A DNA stretch of 64,000 nucleotides from Biomphalaria glabrata. Its lineage: Eukaryota > Mollusca > Gastropoda > Planorbidae. Each line of letters starts with the position of its first letter. Position 1 is the stretch's first letter. A program made the position numbers and the translations under genes. The DNA lies in the NCBI RefSeq assembly GCF_947242115.1, contig NC_074713.1, forward strand, positions 6,638,001 through 6,702,000, in the 5' to 3' direction. Positions 11,509 through 21,008 of this stretch are shown here, piece by piece. The notes under the pieces were generated by a model. That model made no database searches. It saw nothing but the letters and a program-made list of their open reading frames with translations, and was not told where the DNA came from.

Positions 11509-12358
11509 TTATTTTTATAATTTTTTAGGAGGCCCCCGAACACCCAGTTTGACATGCCTGATATATATATTATACATTAGAACTACGGACCTATAACTAT
11601 AAAGGTTTTGTGTTTAAAATACATTACATCAGTATAGGTCGATTTTTCTACATAACAAGCGTTTTCGTACATTTTATGGCCTTGAAGACTGACAACTATC
11701 AGTCATTTAAATGGAATTTATTCAACTCCAATTTGGTGTTTGTTCAAAAATAAAATAAAAAAATGCTTGTCACTCATGTCTAAAAATTAAAGAGAGAAAG
11801 TTGAAAGAGCTGTCTTTACATTTTATTGTTATTGCAATTACAAAGCTTTTTATCATTATCAACTTACTCTGTGTGTCTGGTACAAATGTTGTACACGTTG
11901 TTTCTGTCACTTCCCATTATTCAATCAAGTTGAGACTTTGCATAATTATTCATTGTCGATGACAACACATGAATTAAAAAAAACTTATTCGTTAATTAAT
12001 TAGTGGTAATTAATGGTATTTTATATAGAAAAGGAGACAAATCTTGCAGTATTGAAATATATGGCAGTAGTTATGCAGCTCTTTGCCTTATATTTTCAAG
12101 TGGAAAAAAATATTTACTTTTCAAAATTGAAAATAGTTAATGATTTAAGTTGTCGTCAACGGGAATGAAAACAAAATTAACCGTTAATAGTTAATAGTAA
12201 TCGAAAGTAAAGTAAAAAAAAATTATTTGCAAAAAAAAAAAACAACAACAATTCATCAGAAACGAAACAAAACAGTACTAAGCATAACATGCAAGTCAAA
12301 ATTTAAAAATAAAATCAAGAAAACAAATTAAAACATAATATAGTTCACTGTTTCACAC
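11509..12358. other. Spacer with repeat-Z copy, no gene
   Basis: Contains the 5' terminal remnant of the split hAT element (to 11563), then an interspersed repeat 'Z' at about 11865-12060 (TACACGTTGTTTCTGTCACT, GACTTTGCATAATTATTCAT). Homologues are at 15640-15760, 53235-53430 and 59890-60055, and complementary ones at 30990-31240 and 41370-41600. The rest is A-rich, with no exon. Confidence 0.5.
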
Positions 12359-12364
12359 TTTATT
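12359..12364 (-). promoter_or_regulatory. Putative polyadenylation signal of gene B
   Basis: AATAAA on the minus strand 47 nt past the stop codon of gene B. It is duplicated at 20957-20962 for gene B'. Confidence 0.5.
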
Positions 12365-12410
12365 AAATATTACTAATATGAGAAAGGGAGGGCTGGAGAG
12401 AGGGGAGGCT

Positions 12411-15215
12411 TCAGTCTACGATAGTTACTGGGAAAGTGAAGCAAACTATGTCACGAGATGCACTCTGTATCTTGAACCTTGTGACCATCGATACCTGTGG
12501 AAATTATCATTGATAATGTTATTATTTTTATTATTATATAAATGAATTAATTTTCATTCTCTGGCGCTGCCAGGGTCGAGCTACGTTAGAGGGAAACAAA
12601 ATTCCCCGTAGTCCCCTGACAGTGTACAGTGATGAGAAGTTTTCTGATGATGTGGCAGGTATGCAGCAGCACCTCATTTGACAGGCCATGAGGATTCTCT
12701 TAGGGCTTCGAATGTGTATTATTATTATTATTATGTTAGAAACGAGTATTCATTCTCTGGCGAAGCCAGGGTTGAGTTTCGTTAAAGAGAAACAAAATTC
12801 ATCGTAGTCCCTTTATCAGTTTCCACCGAGGAATTTTCTGGTGATGTGGCAGGTCTGCAGAAGTACCGCCCTCTGACAGGCAACGAAAATGTTTCTAGGA
12901 ATGCCAAGGGCCTTGAAGATATCTGTGAGGTCAGTTGTTATTATCCCCTCGGTTGATATAACAATGGGGTATATTGCTGTTTTAGATCATTTGAATGCAG
13001 AGCTTGAGAGGAGGATCCTAGCAATAGAATTAAGATGCTACTGAAGGATCCTAGGCATCACATTCAAAGACCGCATCACAAACCAAGAAATCAGAGACAG
13101 GGTTACTGTAGCGATCGGAGCCCATGATGACCTGCTAACTATTGTGAAAAGACGAAAGCTTAAAACCTTTGGCCACATTACAAGATCTACGGGGCAAAGA
13201 CCTTCCTTCAGGGAACAGTGCCAGGGAAAATGAAGAAGAGGCAGACAGAAAAAGCGATGGGAGGACAACATTAAAGAATGGACAGGCCTGCCATTGAGAG
13301 AGGTTCTAAACAAGGCAAAAAACAAAGGGAGGAATGGAGAAAGACGGTCGACAAATCTTGCCTGGTGCCCCAACGGTCCAACAGACTAAGGGATAGGTAA
13401 AGGTAAAGGTAAAAAGATCATTTCCATAAACGCTTAATCTCCAAGTCAAGGTTCCCATATTTTTCAAGCTCAGTTTTTGTTTCAATAAACAACAACTAAA
13501 AATAAACCAGGATAAGATGAGTACAACAATTAAACCTCACGATGACCTGCTAACTACTATAAAAAAAACGCAAACTAAAACTCTATGGACATAGGGCATA
13601 TCACAAGATGCTCATTGCTTGCAAAAACTTTCCTTCAGGGAACAGTACCAGGAAAAAGAAGAGGCAGACAGAGAAAGTGATGGGAAGACAACATAAAATA
13701 GTGGACGGGCTTGTTATTAAGAGATTCTATCAAAGGTTATAAACAGAGAGGAACGGAGAAAGACGGTCAACGGATCTCGTGTCGTGCCCAAACTGTCCAA
13801 CAGACTAAGGGATAGGTGAAGATGAAGAAGAAAATAAACCAACCTTTTTCACTTCCGGCACAAAGATTAGACTTTTGTAGACCACATTGTCTCCATTTTT
13901 GATTGGACACGTCATAGAGTGGCAGGCGTTACTATCACGCAGCGGGAAAGTCACAGACATTCCAGCGATATAAGCCGCCAAACTTGTCCTGGCGCTGACG
14001 ATGTCAGAGTCTGGAGAGTAACATTCTAGTCAACATTTGATGTAACAAACTCATTCAGCACTAAATGTCATGTCACATGTCATGATGTTGGATGTCAAAC
14101 TGCAGGGATCCCTAAAGACGTCAAACCCTCTGGGCCCCATAATCCTTAGCTACGCCACTGACTTTTTGTATAAGTATCTTTTAGTTAGCACTAAATGTCA
14201 TGTCTCATGTCATGATGTTGGATGTCAAACTGCAGGGATCCCTAAAGACGTCAAGCCCTCTGGGCCCCATAATCCTTAGCTACGCCACTGACTTTTTGTA
14301 TAAGTATCTTTTAGTTAGCACTAAATGTCATGTCTCATGTCATGATGTTGGATGTCAAACTGCAGGGATCCCTAAAGACGTCAAGCCCTCTGGGCCCCAT
14401 AATCCTTAGCTACGCCACTGACTTTTTGTATAAGTATCTTTTAGTTAGCACTAAATGTCATGTCTCATGTCATGATGTTGGATGTCAAACTGCAGGGATC
14501 CCTAAAGACGTCAAGCCCTCTGGGCCCCATAATCCTTAGCTACGCCACTGACTTTTTGTATAAGTATCTTTTAATTAGCACTAATATCGTTTACAAGAAA
14601 AAAAAAACTTTCGCTACATAGCTACTTTTAGGAATATAAACTTACTGGCTGTATATTTTACTGTGATATTTGTATAGGCGTTTCTTCTGAATGGACAAGG
14701 AAAATTTGAACATGGAGTGATGTCCACTTGTGTGATGGTACCGAGCTCTGAACCTGATGCAGAAAAAATGCAATTTTTAAAAATACATAAATAAACTTAC
14801 ATTGTACAATTAAACTTAGAATATTGTGTACAATTAAACTTATAATATTGTGTACAATTAAACTTTAAATATAGTGTACATTCACCAACCAGTACGTAAT
14901 GTTGGTAAGAGAAGCACAATTTTTTAATTACATTTTTTAGCTACTTCCAACCAAAAAGGCAGTATGCGCTCTGGACTGTTGTCTCGATTAGCCCTGGTTT
15001 TGAACCCTGTCCGCTCCCACCCCCCGCCGTCCTGCGAGAAGTTTGGGCTATGTAGTACCCTAATCTTCAATTCTGAATACACGTCGTAATCATGTGAAAC
15101 AAATTTTAAAAGAGAGAAAAGTTCCAATCTTACCACAATCCTTGAAAGTGACTACGTCGGACTTGACCCAACAGGCTGAAGAAAAAAGCACAACGAGGAA
15201 TGTGATCAGCTTCAT
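12411..15215 (-). CDS. Divergent NPC2-like (ML-domain) secreted protein, gene B
   Basis: Exons at 15215-15134, 14753-14646, 14010-13844 and 12494-12411 give 146 residues with the same intron phases (1, 1, 0) as genes A and C. A signal peptide (MKLITFLVVLFSSACWVKS) precedes VTFKDCG. All six family cysteines are present (C27, C42, C47, C93, C98, C137). The usual PVPFP loop reads GMSVTFPLRDSNAC, and the C-terminal VKWELL strand reads MVTRFKI, so the conserved tryptophan is absent. These changes fall near the lipid portal in characterised NPC2 proteins, so ligand range may differ (inference). The third donor is GTTGG, weaker than GTAAG. LINE 3' ends sit in intron 3 and a 130-bp tandem array in intron 2. 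A near-identical second copy lies 8.6 kb to the right. Confidence 0.9.
12735..12983. repeat. Interspersed repeat 'Y', host of a LINE insertion
   Basis: The block from TTATTATTATTATG through CGAGTATTCATTCTCTGGCG to CCCCTCGGTTGATATAAC also occurs at 49030-49258, where it continues without interruption into TTTCCATAAACGCTTAATCT. Here the continuation is displaced to 13424. A partial copy lies at 12555-12720. The tandem copy is at 21333-21581. Confidence 0.75.
12993..13414 (+). mobile_element. 5'-truncated LINE insertion with target duplication
   Basis: The plus-strand frame reads RILGITFKDRITNQEIRDRV, then VAIGAHDDLLTIVKRRKLKT and FGHITRS, the RT C-terminal 'K.FGH..R' region. It ends in a short (AGGTAA)n tail. 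It is flanked by an exact 9-bp target duplication AGATCATTT (12984-12992; 13415-13423). Stops and frameshifts follow GHITRS. The copy of this insertion in the duplicated unit is 21591-22012. Confidence 0.8.
13530..13835 (+). mobile_element. Second LINE 3' fragment of the same family
   Basis: It aligns with the 12993-13414 element from CATGATGACCTGCTAACTAT onward (here CACGATGACCTGCTAACTAC) to CAACAGACTAAGGGATAGGT, but has more substitutions and so is an older copy. It ends nine bases before exon 3 of gene B, in intron 3. The duplicate lies at 22128-22433. Confidence 0.75.
14053..14572. repeat. 130-bp tandem array derived from MITE ends
   Basis: Four units of exactly 130 bp lie in intron 2 of gene B. 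Each carries TGTCATGATGTTGGATGTCA, then TGGGCCCC and CTTAGCTACGCCACTG. The last part is the terminal repeat of the CAGTGGCGTAGCTA MITE family (intact copy at 42980-43123), so the array arose by amplification of a MITE end. Open frames of 69 residues repeat with the unit and are not coding. The duplicate lies at 22651-23170. Confidence 0.9.
14959..15110 (+). repeat. SINE family B, degenerate copy
   Basis: Carries TATGCGCTCTGGACTGTTGT, GTCCGCTCCCACCCCCCGCC, GTCCTGCGAGAAGTTTGG and CTTCAATTCTGAA, aligning with 2228-2395. It lies in intron 1 of gene B, ending about 25 bp before exon 1's donor. The duplicate is at 23557-23708. Confidence 0.65.
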
Positions 15216-17070
15216 GGCTGTGAACAAGAGCAGACGACAACCCTTGGAGTTATCTTTCTTACTCCTGATTATGACAGGCTTCCAAGTACTATGACGTAAG
15301 GGAATCAGTGACGCTGTTGACAATGTTTGCTTCCAAAGACAAACTATAGGCGATTAATTATTTTAACACGTCTACATCTGCAGAAGAAATGCATGACATC
15401 ATTACCTATATATAAACAGAAACATTTCTTATTACATTCAACATCATTACTCAGTTATGTACATGCAGATATCAACGCATCGCAAAATCCGTTTCAAAAT
15501 TGTATTTGTATTAACATATGTATGAGGTGATACATAGGCCAGTTGTATATAGCTACAGGCGGCTGGCGTATAGATCGTTCAATAAAATGCAGTCTTTGAA
15601 CTTCAATTACATTTTTAAAAAGCTTATATCAACTCACTCTTTCTTCTACACCCGATCTCGGATCAAGCTGAAATTTTGCACAATCATTTCTTTTATCTTA
15701 TATAACAACAATAAAAAAAATAAAAAAAACAATTAATTAATTGACTATTGGTAACTAATTATTTTGAGTGTCGAACAAGGGAAAGCAATTATACTTGACT
15801 GCGGTGGTGTGTAAGATGAATTAGCCCTTTTTATACTTTGTAGAGAGAAATAGGTCGGCCCTGCAATTATCCAATATCGAAGTAAACCATTTTCCATAAG
15901 AGTGTACTACTTTTAAAAAATCTAGAGTTGACAGTTTTAAAGACGTTATCTCTCTGAGAACAAGATAAAGAACCATATTTAACCTCATCTCCATTTAGTA
16001 AGTCGAATAGCAATGTAAATTTGTTGTAGACTTGTTAAAAATAGTGGTTGTGTTTTGTGTCTATTTAAAACGTTTTTATTTCCGCAGCTGTTCTCATTAT
16101 TACTATTGCTTTAAGTTCCTTTAACATACTTCGCATTTGTTAATTTGTGGACATTGGGGAAAGGGATATCTGGAAGATTTCCGTGCTGCATTTAGGCTCT
16201 CAACATGCACACCTCAAGATTCTGATGTGTAATTTAAAAAAATTCTAGTCTATCGGCATTCGACTCCTTCAGTAAGGTAGACAAGTAATGTTTGACTCCC
16301 AGCCATATATGCCAGAGCATTAACTTTAATCAGGACAGGATTTAAGTAATGTGGAGGCCCCGGGGCAGGATTTTTTTGTGGAGCCCCTTACTATTTTTCG
16401 AAAGCCTTAATAAAGATCCACTTATGAAGGAAAATACTTTTATCTAAAAGCATACTTTATTTTAGAAAAAAAAAAGTTTGTGTACATTTAATCTCAATTT
16501 CATTTTTAAAAATATTTAATATGTGTATTTTAGTTTTAACAAGTGTCTATTATCGAGTTTGTGGAGGGTAGTTAATGCCCTTGGTAGACACACTGTCGTA
16601 AACACGGAGCTGTATTGACTTATTCCGAGCATGCTACAAACGGACATTTCTTAATCACGACATTTTTGCCAGCCGTAAAAATGCGAAAAAAAAAGTTTCT
16701 GACCTGTTAAATATAATTTTATCTCATTTGTGGAGCCCTCTTTTTGTTGTGTCAGCGGGGCTGTAGCCTCGCCTGCCCTTCCTTAAATCCGGCCTTGGCT
16801 ATGGTCACTCACTCAAAATTTCATTGATATAATGCATATGTATTTGCGATTGTGGTTTTGTGAGGTTGTCATTGCTGGAAATGGTAATGGAAATAAGCAC
16901 CCTTCTACCCATAAAATGTTGTCGATTGCATGCGTCTCCTTTAGTCTTTGACAACCAGTCCTACTACTGGCCTTCACGTGTGGTTCAGATATTGTGCTTT
17001 TGTAAGGTTTTGAAACTATTATCATTGAAAGGGCGAAGGCGAGTAATGGGCGCCTAAGCCAGTAAGCTTC
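15216..17070. other. Intergenic, with repeat-Z copy and a possible MITE
   Basis: No exon was found. Repeat Z lies at about 15640-15760. A possible MITE spans about 16333-16797: ACAGGATTTAAG on the left and CTTAAATCCGGCC on the right are imperfect inverted repeats, with GTGGAG-CCC motifs just inside both ends. The same stretch recurs at 23814-25668. Confidence 0.45.
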
Positions 17071-17400
17071 TGGAAGGAGGGACACATTAGTCTTGGTTGG
17101 GTACCCACCTCAAAAAAGGAAAACTCTGAATTCAAACCTCTGCTGCCTTGCAGCTATACCCAAACATGGGAAAGGCTTATTTTTTTAAAAAATCAAGAGC
17201 TTGCAATCCTAAGGCAATTTGCAGCACATGGTGCTACACCCTGGCAGAGCCTACCACGCCTCTGATCTCACGCTGTATTGGCATTTTGCCGTTCTTTTGG
17301 ACACATCAGCAGCGTGGTGAAGGGGAAACTGCTGTGTGGGTGACATCTTTCTGACCATAGATAATGCCCAGGCTTTCATCTAATTTCTATGAGATTATCC
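17071..17400 (+). repeat. Interspersed repeat with LINE-tail similarity
   Basis: The order TGCTACACCCTGGCAGAGCC, TATTGGCATTTTGCCGTTCT, GTGTGGGTGACATCTTTCTG, ACCATAGATAATGCCCAGGC matches degraded copies at 42746-42975 and 43870-44030. One of these follows directly after a LINE C-terminal finger. It is probably the 3' untranslated part of that LINE family. The duplicate is at 25669-25998. Confidence 0.55.
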
Positions 17401-17890
17401 ATAGTCGCTTCGAGACTTAGGAAGGTTATAGAAGCGATTGTTAAAATAAACAAAAAAGAAAAAAAAAAGGCCGAAACACAAAGAGACTAAATAAAGATAT
17501 ACAAACATAACAGACTTCGTTAAATGAGTTAATGTTCATTTATTGCCTTTCTAAACAAGTTTACTGTCTAGATTTTTTTTTTGTATTGTTGTCGTTGATT
17601 CATCTCCTTGAGATAATGTTCAAGCTAGCTGTCAACAAATGTTTACAAAGTTTGAAATAAATAGATTTCAACATTAGAACTAGACTCAACATCTCAGTCT
17701 GTGATGGTCACTGGGACTGTGAAACAAATGATGTCCGTGGATCCGGTCAGCAGTTCCCATTTCACAATCAAAGTAATCTAAAAAGTAAAACAAGAAAAAC
17801 ATTAAAAAACAAAACAAAAAAACATCACAGCTTATATTGTAACAACTAGTTTGGAAAGATTATTTCATTAATTTTGTAATAGATCTAGAC

Positions 17891-18056
17891 CAGGGATTCT
17901 CAACCTGTGGATCGCTTAAGACCATCGAAAATATGAATTGTTTTTGTCTACTCCTCTATTGCTGTATGTGTGTGTGTGGGGGGGGGGGTCGCGGGGGGGT
18001 CGCGGCAGAGTAGGTGTAAAAAGGGGTCGCCGAGCATAAAAGGTTGAGAACCGCTG
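17891..18056. mobile_element. hAT MITE, 'GGTTCTCAACC' type
   Basis: Terminal repeats CAGGGATTCTCAACCTGTGG and AAAGGTTGAGAACCGCTG; 8-bp flanks ATCTAGAC and ATCTAGAG (7 of 8). Interior has GGGGTCGC repeats. It sits between the orphan exons. The duplicate is 26489-26655, with one extra G in the G run. Confidence 0.9.
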
Positions 18057-18264
18057 ATCTAGAGTAATCTAGACTAACAATAATATGTGCGTATAGAATT
18101 TTTTTTATCTATTTGTTTTGTTTACCGCACTTTCATGCTTTTAGCTTTCTCAGTACACTATGATCCTAACTTGTCTGGACCAGTTGGAAAGGGGTATGGG
18201 GAGAAAGAAGGGGGTATCTGGGTGATTGCTTTTAAATGCATTTATAGAAAAAAAGGTGAATGAC

Positions 18265-18330
18265 CTGAATTCGAACTTGAGGGCTAAAGCCTTCTCAAGC
18301 CAACACACTAACCACTCTGCCAGAAAATTG
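18265..18330 (-). repeat. tRNA-like SINE head
   Basis: The minus strand reads GGCAGAGTGGTTAGTGTGTT, then a hairpin and CAAGTTCGAATTC, i.e. a tRNA A box and B box of Leu/Ser type. A related head is on the minus strand at about 53465-53525. The duplicate is at 26864-26929. Confidence 0.6.
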
Positions 18331-18555
18331 CTTAATAAAATAGAAAGTTTTAAAGTTATCTATTTTTAGCTTCAAATTTTAATTATGAGGAAAGTAAAGG
18401 GTGAAGGACATTACAACCTGCTGTAAGAGAAAGGGTTGTCAGGGGTTTGAATAAAAAACTTTATTCCGAACAACCAGAAACTTTTTAGAACGTTATTACG
18501 GAGCGAGTTTATTTATATACATCGTTCATCAAAGGTCAGACACAATCAGCTACAC

Positions 18556-18750
18556 CAGTGCTTCCCAAAGTGGGGTACGCGATTCTCCAGGGGTACGGGG
18601 AGACTTTGGTGGGGTACTTCATTAACTATGATGATTATTAAATACCCATTTATTATGTTTTGTTATTACATGAAAGTGGGTTGGAGGGGTACTCATCATT
18701 ACAAAATTATAAAAGGGGGTACACATAGGTCAAAAGTTTGGGAAATACTG
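18556..18750. mobile_element. hAT MITE, 'CAGTGCTTCCCAAA' type
   Basis: Terminal repeats CAGTGCTTCCCAAAGTGGGG and AAAAGTTTGGGAAATACTG; 8-bp flanks AGCTACAC and AGCTAGAC (7 of 8). The interior has GGGGTAC motifs. The duplicate is 27155-27349. Confidence 0.9.
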
Positions 18751-20003
18751 AGCTAGACTAATGAATCAGACACGTAAATTATTCTACAAGAAATAAAACG
18801 TTTGACAAAGATTTCTAAAGTAGCAAATAATTTAAAAAAAGAAGAACCTTTGGATATGCCTCTTGGACGAAAATTCCGTTGGCATAATTCACAGTGTCTC
18901 CTTGATTGATAGGGCATGTCATAAAATGACAGGCATTGTCATCTGGCAGAGGAAACGGTACAGGGACATCTGCTATGATTCCATGAACACTTGTGCCAGC
19001 CTGAGAGATTGAGCCCTCTACAGAGAGAATAATATTTAAAAAGAAAACATTAATATTATTGCAATGAAGTGATGCTAAAAAAAGCAAATTACACACTATA
19101 AAATCTATGAGCGTAGCCAAAGGGGTTTTGAGTTTAAATCCCCCGGTCCTCCAGATGGCTTTTTCTTTAAAGTTTAAAACCCCTCCAGATGGTTTTGAGT
19201 TTAAAATTCCCCTACAGAGCGTTTAGAGTTGAAAACCTCTCTCTTCAATATTATTTTAAAGCAAACTACAGTCACCAAATTCTATGATCGTAGCTAAATG
19301 GGGTTTTGAATTAAAAACAAAACAAAAAAAAAAACCCAGAGATTTCTTAGTTTAAAACCCCTCAACAGATGATTGGACGAAAAAACTTTCCTTTTCCATA
19401 TAAAATCTAAAGCGAAATACAGGCATGTAATTCCAAGAGCGTAGTCAAGAAAGGTTACAGATTTCTACCAGTGGCTTGGGCTCCATTAATTAAGTGTGAA
19501 TAGTCTTCTGCCGAAATTGAGAATCATTAAATGTGTCTCAACAAAGATGGCTAAGACAGATTTTAGGAGTCAGTCATGGAGATCGGGTCTAAATCAAAGA
19601 AATCATATGCCGAACTGGGAGTCGAATCCTTAGTAAGGTTGTGACAGAGCGTCGCATGAGGTTTTGCGGGACATGTTTTCCGACAAAATGAATTACGCAA
19701 AATAAGAGTTGCGGAAACAGCTTGCCGGAAAATGCGCCGAACGGCGCCAGAGGGTCTAAGTCAGTAAGAATAGCACATTAGGTTTTTGAAATAAAACTTT
19801 TTAATAGCAAGATAATGCACTGTAGATACCTCAGAATATGCATTTTGTTGGCTTTCAATACCAGAAATGGTGCTCGGCGACGGGGCTTCGCCCCGCGCTG
19901 GGGGAGCGCTGCGAACTCCCTCAGACCCCCTTGCTAGCAAGGGCGGGGAGTCTACAATAAACGTCTTCCGAAAGGGTCAGAATGTAATAAAGATTAATTA
20001 TGT

Positions 20004-20034
<31 letters not shown>

Positions 20035-21008
20035 AGGAGGTCGGGAGGGGGGGGGCCCCCCAAAACCCTCCCCGAAAAAAAATCCTGGCTACGCCCATGG
20101 TTTAACATTATTTTTATAATTTTTTAGGAGGCCCCCGAACACCCAGTTTGACATGCCTGATATATATATTATACATTAGAACTACGGACCTATAACTATA
20201 AAGGTTTTGTGTTTAAAATACATTACATCAGTATAGGTCGATTTTTCTACATAACAAGCGTTTTCGTACATTTTATGGCCTTGAAGACTGACAACTATCA
20301 GTCATTTAAATGGAATTTATTCAACTCCAATTTGGTGTTTGTTCAAAAATAAAATAAAAAAATGCTTGTCACTCATGTCTAAAAATTAAAGAGAGAAAGT
20401 TGAAAGAGCTGTCTTTACATTTTATTGTTATTGCAATTACAAAGCTTTTTATCATTATCAACTTACTCTGTGTGTCTGGTACAAATGTTGTACACGTTGT
20501 TTCTGTCACTTCCCATTATTCAATCAAGTTGAGACTTTGCATAATTATTCATTGTCGATGACAACACATGAATTAAAAAAAACTTATTCGTTAATTAATT
20601 AGTGGTAATTAATGGTATTTTATATAGAAAAGGAGACAAATCTTGCAGTATTGAAATATATGGCAGTAGTTATGCAGCTCTTTGCCTTATATTTTCAAGT
20701 GGAAAAAAATATTTACTTTTCAAAATTGAAAATAGTTAATGATTTAAGTTGTCGTCAACGGGAATGAAAACAAAATTAACCGTTAATAGTTAATAGTAAT
20801 CGAAAGTAAAGTAAAAAAAAATTATTTGCAAAAAAAAAAACAACAACAATTCATCAGAAACGAAACAAAACAGTACTAAGCATAACATGCAAGTCAAAAT
20901 TTAAAAATAAAATCAAGAAAACAAATTAAAACATAATATAGTTCACTGTTTCACACTTTATTAAATATTACTAATATGAGAAAGGGAGGGCTGGAGAGAG
21001 GGGAGGCT

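Larger units (their letters stand above)
17694..19017 (-). pseudogene. Orphan exons 3 and 4 of NPC2-like gene C
   Basis: Exon 3 copy at 19017-18848 and exon 4 copy at 17777-17694 are identical to gene C exons at 27616-27447 and 26375-26292. They keep open frames, splice sites and the stop codon, but lack exons 1 and 2, because the 8.6-kb duplication began inside intron 2 of gene C. Exon 3 encodes [20 protein letters not shown] and CPINQGD; exon 4 encodes [10 protein letters not shown] through to VPVTITD. With a phase-1 acceptor these exons could be joined in frame to exon 2 of gene B', which lies upstream on the same strand. Otherwise they are a pseudogene fragment. Confidence 0.9.
10484..19076. 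repeat. Segmental duplication, unit 1 (about 8.6 kb, direct)
   Basis: Nearly identical to 19077-27674, with an offset of 8597-8599. The differences I found are all in homopolymers or simple repeats: one base between an A and a C run at about 10727, a 2-bp longer AT run in unit 2 at about 20010, one base between G and C runs at about 11450, A12/A11 at about 12240, and G11/G12 at about 17980. The unit spans the right 1 kb of the MITE, all of NPC2-like gene B, and exons 4 and 3 of gene C. The junction GATGCT/AAAAAAAGC leaves only 2-3 A of microhomology. Confidence 0.95.

Noticed and set aside
13038-13373. 111-residue minus-strand open frame (and its copy at 21636-21971)
   Set aside because: Antisense shadow of the LINE 3' end that reads in the plus direction.
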